This document shows positions 40,340 to 45,059 of a stretch of 45,059 bases of DNA, one piece after another. The translations under genes and the position numbers were made by a program. A model generated the notes under the pieces. The model searched no databases. It was not told the origin of the DNA and saw only the letters and a program-made list of their open reading frames with translations. Each line of letters starts with the position of its first letter. Position 1 is the stretch's first letter. This DNA is from CAYQUC01 sp964514215. GTDB taxonomy: Bacteria; Pseudomonadota; Gammaproteobacteria; UBA6429; Thiohalophilaceae. The stretch covers positions 1-45,059 of the forward strand of contig CAZEPW010000025.1 in the NCBI GenBank assembly GCA_964514215.1, read 5' to 3'.

Positions 40340-42666
40340 AACACTTTTCGAATCAACCATTAGAGCAGCTGGAACCAAATTACTTAGCCCAATACGGTTT
40401 AAGTATTGCGCCCTTCGCTCAAGAAATTGATGATCAATTTATTTTCCTCGATGCAGATCGTGTGCAACGCTTAAACATGCTGCACCACCTCACACAATAT
40501 AGTGATTTATTATTAATCGTGACCGGTGAAGCAGGAATCGGAAAAACCTGCTTATTATCGCGCTTTGAAAAAATGGCTGACGACGATTGGCGCATTTGCA
40601 ATATAGACGCAAACGCATTAATGGCTAGTGATCAATTATTACGGCAAATATTTAGCGGTTTTGACTTTGAAAGCCAGCACTCCGCATCCGGCGATATCCA
40701 ACAACTATTTTTAGAAAACGTATCTGAACTCAAACATACGGGTGTTATCCCCATCTTAGTGATTGATGATGCACACGAATTACCAATCGAGACGCTTGAA
40801 ACCCTATTTGAACTTGCTGACACTAAATTGCACGATCAACGGTTATTACGCATTATTTTATTTTCAGATCCCAGTATTGACGTTACTTTAAAATCTTCAA
40901 AAATAAGTCATCTACGTGAACGGGTAACTCATACTATGGAGTTAGCACCGTTTACAGAAGAGCAAACTGAACAATATATTTATCACCGACTCACGGTTGC
41001 AGGTTTGCAGGGCAATAACCCCATCGATCAAAAAATCTTACGGCGAATATACCGAGGTTCAGATGGCTACCCGGATCAAATTAATAAGCTAACCCATATC
41101 GCACTACAAGACGGTGTTGATGATGTAAATAATGATGCGCTGTTTAGTGAGCTAAACTACCACTTCCCAACTCGAAAATATTTAATATTTGGATCAATTG
41201 CGGCAATTGTTATTGGCGTTATTTTAACTATCCAAAGCAGCATTAATGATTTGTTCGATGATAGTGAACAAATTGTATTAAACCTACCGATTGAAAATCG
41301 GGTTGTTAATTCTAAGAACAATACAACTCCGGAAATAATAGTCGAAAAAGAAATTATATCTCAGCAAAGCAAACCAGAAACAATAACGCCCAAAAAAATC
41401 GAAACTGTATCAGTGATCAAAAAAGCACAAGAAACAACACCGATAATAACAAAAAAATTACCCAATAATGATATAACTCAAAAAAATGATCTTGAAGAAC
41501 GAATAATTTTACTCGATAAAGAATTAAAATCCAGCGCTGAAACGAACAAGAATAACACTAACACCGTGGACGATATGGATACCACCGTAGTAAGCTCAAA
41601 ACCGATGATTAGCCCAGCACTGGTGAAACAAACAAGCAAGACAGAAAAACCAGCTAACAAACCGGTCATTATTGCGCCAAGTCTAGCTGAAATTAATCCA
41701 CAAACTATTTACGCCAGTAACAAACCTCAGAAAATTTCACTAATCGGCGTTGGTTTTGGTGAGCGAAGTTATGTCACCGTTAATTGGTCTGATAACAGTA
41801 AACGTCTATCATCGCAACAAATTAAAATTGTTAATGACAAACTAATTGAAGTATTGCTAACAACAGGATTAAAACCTGAAAAATGGTCAGTAACAATTAC
41901 CCACCCTAAAAACGGCAAATCAAATAGTAAATCGTTTATGGTGGCTCAAACAGATTTACAAAAACAAAATGCTCGGTTAACTAAAATTAATAATGAGCAA
42001 TGGATTCTATCGCAAAATAAAAATTTGTTTACGCTGCAATTGCTCGGTGCGAAGAATAGGACCGACATTACTAATTTTGCAAATCAAAAGAAATTGACTG
42101 GACAATACGCCATGTTCTCATCTATTCGTAATGGTGAAGTTTGGTATCACTTAATATACGGCTCTTATAAAAATAAATTAGAAGCATTAAATTCAATCAA
42201 GGCTATTCCAAAAAAAATTGGCATAGGCAAACCTTGGATACGCCCCATGCTTGATGTGCAAAATGCAGTAAAACGATATAAAGAAAGTAAAGCCGTTACT
42301 AAAATAAAATCCGTGGTTAGCAACGTCAGTCCAATTCAATCTGCCGCTTCCGTTCCAAAATCTATTAAAGAACAATCAAGTTGGTTATGGGGACAAAGCC
42401 CAACTCACTATACTTTACAATTATTGGGCACCCGAACAGAAAGCAATGTTAAAAAATTCGTGTTGTTACACAAACTACAAGGCAAGGCAATTTACTTTAA
42501 TGTAAAACGACAAGGTAAGGATTGGTATTCATTAGTGTATGGTGTCTATCCTGATAAAAACAGTGCAATTAAAGCCCGCACCACTTTATCGAAACGATTA
42601 CAACAAGCCAAACCATGGCCAAGAAATTTTGCCAGCATTCATGCAGAGTTAGATAAAAATCCATAA
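40336..42666 (+). CDS. AAA ATPase with tandem SPOR domains (DamX-like)
   Basis: 776 residues. The N-terminal ExeA/MshM-type AAA domain has Walker A GEAGIGKT (64-71) and Walker B PILVIDDAHE (139-148). One membrane helix is at 282-299. A Lys/Thr/Gln-rich linker follows, then an IPT/TIG-like beta domain (about 450-535) and two SPOR repeats (about 556-640 and 683-770), each opening W-(I/L)-x(5-8)-(F/Y)TLQLLG. SPOR domains bind denuded glycan at the septum, so a division or envelope role is likely. It corresponds to the damX-like gene normally beside aroB; here the accessory block separates them. Confidence 0.88.
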   Translation: MKHFSNQPLEQLEPNYLAQYGLSIAPFAQEIDDQFIFLDADRVQRLNMLHHLTQYSDLLLIVTGEAGIGKTCLLSRFEKMADDDWRICNIDANALMASDQLLRQIFSGFDFESQHSASGDIQQLFLENVSELKHTGVIPILVIDDAHELPIETLETLFELADTKLHDQRLLRIILFSDPSIDVTLKSSKISHLRERVTHTMELAPFTEEQTEQYIYHRLTVAGLQGNNPIDQKILRRIYRGSDGYPDQINKLTHIALQDGVDDVNNDALFSELNYHFPTRKYLIFGSIAAIVIGVILTIQSSINDLFDDSEQIVLNLPIENRVVNSKNNTTPEIIVEKEIISQQSKPETITPKKIETVSVIKKAQETTPIITKKLPNNDITQKNDLEERIILLDKELKSSAETNKNNTNTVDDMDTTVVSSKPMISPALVKQTSKTEKPANKPVIIAPSLAEINPQTIYASNKPQKISLIGVGFGERSYVTVNWSDNSKRLSSQQIKIVNDKLIEVLLTTGLKPEKWSVTITHPKNGKSNSKSFMVAQTDLQKQNARLTKINNEQWILSQNKNLFTLQLLGAKNRTDITNFANQKKLTGQYAMFSSIRNGEVWYHLIYGSYKNKLEALNSIKAIPKKIGIGKPWIRPMLDVQNAVKRYKESKAVTKIKSVVSNVSPIQSAASVPKSIKEQSSWLWGQSPTHYTLQLLGTRTESNVKKFVLLHKLQGKAIYFNVKRQGKDWYSLVYGVYPDKNSAIKARTTLSKRLQQAKPWPRNFASIHAELDKNP

Positions 42667-42831
42667 GCCAAATAAAACAATTAAATTTATTTCGTTCAAT
42701 AATCAAAATAAAACTGCATTGTTCTTCGTAATATAAATAGTAATACTTAACATCAAAAATAAAAAAATTTCATTTGTCAAATAATTCTCTTATCTTAAAT
42801 TATAAATCTTCATTTTTTGTATAGTCAGTTG

Positions 42832-42859
42832 TTGACTCCGATTTTAGATAAATTATAAT
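42832..42859 (+). promoter_or_regulatory. Strong sigma-70 promoter for the DUF2147-like gene
   Basis: TTGACT (42832-42837, 5 of 6) and TATAAT (42854-42859, 6 of 6) at 16-base spacing. The transcript would start near 42866, giving a leader of about 86 bases before an excellent TAAGGAG ribosome site. It is the best constitutive promoter in the window. The rest of 42667-42951 shows nothing. Confidence 0.75.
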
Positions 42860-42951
42860 ATTCTGATATTTTATGTTCCTGTCTTTTCAATTATGAAATA
42901 ACAACGAATATAAATAATTGTTGGATAAATTCTAAAAACTAAGGAGCTGTT

Positions 42952-43320
42952 ATGAAAAAATTAATTTTGACTACATTCGCATTAATCGCATTAAGTACTT
43001 CAAACCTAGCATTTGCTGGTGATGACATCACTAAAATGATTGGTAAATGGAAATGGGAAAAATTTGTAATTGTTGTTGAAAAGTGTGACACAACTGAAAT
43101 TTGTGCCAAAGTTGTTGCAGGCCCAAAAAATGTTGGCATGAGCATTATCAAATCTAAATTAAAAGCGAGTGGTGGTGCTTTTGTAGGTAAAGTTGCTCAT
43201 CCTCAAACTGGTGACACTTATAACGCAAAATTAAGCATGGCTAATGCTGATACATGGAAATTAGACGGTTGTACTGATGCTAATGTGTGTGCAAGTGGTG
43301 AATTCATTCGCGTTAAATAA
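42952..43320 (+). CDS. Small secreted DUF2147-like protein
   Basis: 122 residues; the signal peptide MKKLILTTFALIALSTSNLAFA is cleaved before GDD. The mature part has the DUF2147 outline: GKWKW start, EICAKVV, VGKVAHPQTGDTYNAKLSM and a final WKLDGC...GEFIRVK. DUF2147 proteins are periplasmic beta-barrel-like, function unknown. Four cysteines fall in two CX5C pairs (45/51 and 107/113), likely disulfides. A strong promoter and AGGAG site suggest abundant expression. A bidirectional terminator follows. Confidence 0.78.
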   Translation: MKKLILTTFALIALSTSNLAFAGDDITKMIGKWKWEKFVIVVEKCDTTEICAKVVAGPKNVGMSIIKSKLKASGGAFVGKVAHPQTGDTYNAKLSMANADTWKLDGCTDANVCASGEFIRVK

Positions 43321-43365
43321 TTGGTTGAAGCTCGGTTTTTTATAGACCAAGTCTAAAAATCAAAT

Positions 43366-43406
43366 AAAAAAACCTGAACTAATCATCTTAGTCCAGGTTT
43401 TTTTAT
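43366..43406. terminator. Bidirectional terminator
   Basis: Arms AACCTGAACTAA (43371-43382) and TTAGTCCAGGTT (43388-43399) differ at one position that still forms a G-U pair. An A-run precedes and a T-run follows, so it can end transcription from both convergent genes (42952 and 43418). Confidence 0.88.
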
Positions 43407-43417
43407 GCACTACTTTT

Positions 43418-43777
43418 TTAAGATGCGGTATCTTGTTTTGATTTCCCTAGCACTTTTAATATTATTGCAGCAATTAAAAATCCTAAACCAATTTGCCAAA
43501 AGCTTACTAAGTTAAATTCAAACTTACTTGAATCACCAAAGTTCACTGTTGGTGACATACTTAAATACACGCCTGCGCCTTGAGCCGCTAAGAAAAATAC
43601 TGCGGCAATAAAAGTAACTCGAACAGACCACACAATGCCTTTATTACCATTCGATTTAAATGCTAATTGCCCGACTACTAATAAAATTCCAATTACTACA
43701 ATAGCAACACTAAACCACATAAACGGCTTCATATACGGCATCATTGCCAACATCATATTTATCATAGAATCCTTCAT
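43418..43777 (-). CDS. Three-helix inner-membrane protein
   Basis: The 119 residues have three hydrophobic helices (MWFSVAIVVIGILLVVGQLAF, VRVTFIAAVFFLAAQGAGVYL, WQIGLGFLIAAIILKVLG) and little else. The N-terminus is Met-rich (MKDSMINMMLAMMPYMKPF). ATG 43777 has GGAGAAGG upstream and is preferred over the open frame to 43801. No family recognised and no catalytic residues. It stands alone, ending at the bidirectional terminator. Confidence 0.72.
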   Translation of the reverse strand: MKDSMINMMLAMMPYMKPFMWFSVAIVVIGILLVVGQLAFKSNGNKGIVWSVRVTFIAAVFFLAAQGAGVYLSMSPTVNFGDSSKFEFNLVSFWQIGLGFLIAAIILKVLGKSKQDTAS

Positions 43778-44039
43778 ACAATTACCTTCTCCACTGATCA
43801 ATAAAAGTGGCCATTGTAACGTATCCGTAATCCAAGGCCAATGAACTAAGACAAACTATTAATATACTTTTAATCATTTAAAATATGATTTTAAAACTTA
43901 AAATGTCGACACAACTTTATAAAAAATGTAAATCAAAATTAATTTAAACAAATGTAATTACCACTTAACATTTATTTTAAAATAATAATTATGCCACTAA
44001 TACGCGAAGCCCTTACTTACTTTTTAGAATCAGTTTAAA

Positions 44040-44354
44040 TTAAATCGCATCGCCAATTGCAGCAATCAAAGAATTAATTGCTGCGTTTGCACCACTTTGA
44101 GCAAGCTCTTTTGATTTAACCTGGCATGCCAACATGGCAGCCTCTAGAGCAATTTTTTCATCTTCCAATTGCGAGTTTACATCCTCATCATTTATTTGAT
44201 TGCTTAATCGAGCTTTCGCAATTTGCAATAATGCCTGCTTTTCTTCGGCAAGTGCTTTTTTAATGCATTCTTGAACTTCAGGTGATTTATCTAATATAAC
44301 ACCCGACGCTGCTGCGTTCATATCATTGAGTGATTTTTCAATATCAAATTCCAT
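44040..44354 (-). CDS. Orphan small helical protein
   Basis: 104 residues, predicted almost entirely helical, starting MEFDIEKSLNDMNAAASGVI. The middle is charged (KKALAEEKQALLQIAKARL) and the end small-residue-rich (SGANAAINSLIAAIGDAI) and weakly amphipathic. No signal peptide and no recognised family. A strong TAAGGAG site precedes ATG 44354. It lies 18 bases after the lipoprotein gene and surely shares its transcript. Confidence 0.7.
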   Translation of the reverse strand: MEFDIEKSLNDMNAAASGVILDKSPEVQECIKKALAEEKQALLQIAKARLSNQINDEDVNSQLEDEKIALEAAMLACQVKSKELAQSGANAAINSLIAAIGDAI

Positions 44355-44372
44355 TTCAATTGCTCCTTAATT

Positions 44373-44813
44373 TTATTTTGATGATTCAGCATTTAATGCC
44401 GACACGAATAGACGAACAAATCTATTTTTATCTAATTTTGCATTACCATTGCTGTAGTTATTTTCTAACTGATGTTTGGCTTTGTATTTAACCCATAAAC
44501 CTAAGATCGATTTTGATATTTTAATAGACTCATCATTTAATGATTTTGATTTATTTTTGATATAAAGCGATCGTAGCTCGGTTTCGATCTCAATATATTG
44601 CTCTGAATAAGTTTGGAAATTTCTTTTCGATTGTTCTTTTTTTAAAAGCTTAACATAGAAGCTATCAATATTTTTACCTACTTTTAATGTTTCATTATAA
44701 ATTTTAGTATCTTTATCGGCTAATATTTTAACCCCCGTACAGCCTGTAAAATTAAATAATAATAGGCTTAACACAAAAAATTTAGCCATTGAATGACTTA
44801 ATATATACTTCAT
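44373..44813 (-). CDS. Orphan lipoprotein
   Basis: 146 residues with a signal segment and lipobox FTGC (Cys25). The mature part is helical, rich in Lys, Glu and Asn, and has no recognised domain. Gly follows the Cys only after Thr, and no Asp is at +2, so outer-membrane sorting is expected if usual rules hold. AAGGAGGAATT before ATG 44813 is a near-ideal ribosome site. TATAAT on the minus strand (44878 to 44873) may be its -10 box. First gene of a two-gene operon. Confidence 0.75.
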   Translation of the reverse strand: MKYILSHSMAKFFVLSLLLFNFTGCTGVKILADKDTKIYNETLKVGKNIDSFYVKLLKKEQSKRNFQTYSEQYIEIETELRSLYIKNKSKSLNDESIKISKSILGLWVKYKAKHQLENNYSNGNAKLDKNRFVRLFVSALNAESSK

Positions 44814-44878
44814 AATTCCTCCTTAATTTAAATGATAATATCCGTAAAAGTATTATTTCTTTTTTGAATTTAATTATA

Positions 44879-45059
44879 ACCTTAATTGTATTTTGGTATT
44901 AAGTTAAATATTTATCTGCATATTAATTTTTTTAGGCTGTTAAATATTAATTAACTTTATACGGCATTCCGGTTACTGCAGTACTATTTTAAGCGGGTGC
45001 TCATCGCTTCGAGTAAAAAATAAATATCAACGGTAATTTGAATTCGAGATCCCCGATAA
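44879..45059. other. Right-end non-coding sequence
   Basis: No coding frame with a credible start or composition was found to the window edge. AT-rich up to 44960, then more balanced, perhaps the start of another unit beyond the window. Confidence 0.4.

Noticed and set aside
1..45059. CRISPR array, rRNA, tRNA, prophage or complete insertion sequence
   Set aside because: Looked for regularly spaced repeats, RNA-gene signatures and transposase or integrase motifs; none seen. The dispersed GTTGGGG palindromes are irregularly spaced and are not CRISPR repeats.

Overview
The window is 45 kb of AT-rich chromosome from a free-living gammaproteobacterium. It carries one 100-N scaffold gap (20870-20969). 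Several gene neighbourhoods are those of the gammaproteobacterial core genome: hisB-hisH-hisA-hisF-hisI-hisE followed by a HIT protein and tatABC; rhlB / trxA / rho; rpmE - short maeB - divergent PBP1A / pilMNOPQ - aroK - aroB, as in Pseudomonas. The aroB-dgt linkage is, from memory, more typical of betaproteobacteria and deep gammaproteobacteria. The genus cannot be fixed from the sequence; a deep-branching gammaproteobacterium is my best guess. No phage, CRISPR array, rRNA, tRNA or complete insertion sequence is visible.

Layout. (1) 211-6030, minus strand: one long histidine-biosynthesis / HIT / Tat transcription unit. (2) 6031-9194: a 44-codon membrane protein behind an excellent FNR-type promoter, a field of REP-like palindromes, mtgA, and a divergent DUF6165 / glycosyltransferase-9 pair. 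(3) 9191-12593: rhlB, trxA and rho. (4) 13017-17556: small or poorly known genes, namely two DUF3135 paralogues, an orphan, a membrane diguanylate cyclase, an orphan plus inositol-phosphatase-like pair, and a DUF3047 lipoprotein. (5) 17732-32618: rpmE, maeB, a Sel1-repeat protein, the scaffold gap, a conserved hypothetical, PBP1A, pilMNOPQ, aroK, aroB and dgt. (6) 32740-39734: an accessory block placed between dgt and the DamX-like gene. It holds an FNR-box-controlled porin plus mini-cytochrome c operon, two exported metallo-beta-lactamase-fold enzymes, and a membrane Ser/Thr kinase. (7) 40085-42666: a degenerate WGR-domain protein translationally coupled to an AAA ATPase with tandem SPOR domains. 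(8) 42952-44813: a DUF2147-like secreted protein, a three-helix membrane protein, and an orphan lipoprotein/helical-protein pair.

How the parts work together. Cell-envelope functions dominate: Tat export, peptidoglycan synthesis (MtgA, PBP1A), type IVa pilus assembly, SPOR-based septal targeting, surface glycan transfer and porins. Two promoters have an FNR/ANR box centred about 41.5 bases from the predicted transcription start, so at least two loci are expected to switch on when oxygen falls. A family of about 30-base palindromic repeats (arms GTTGGGGTT and CACCCCAAC, end CTAC or CGAC) lies between genes at six or more places. It supplies the stop codon of two genes and flanks the scaffold gap.
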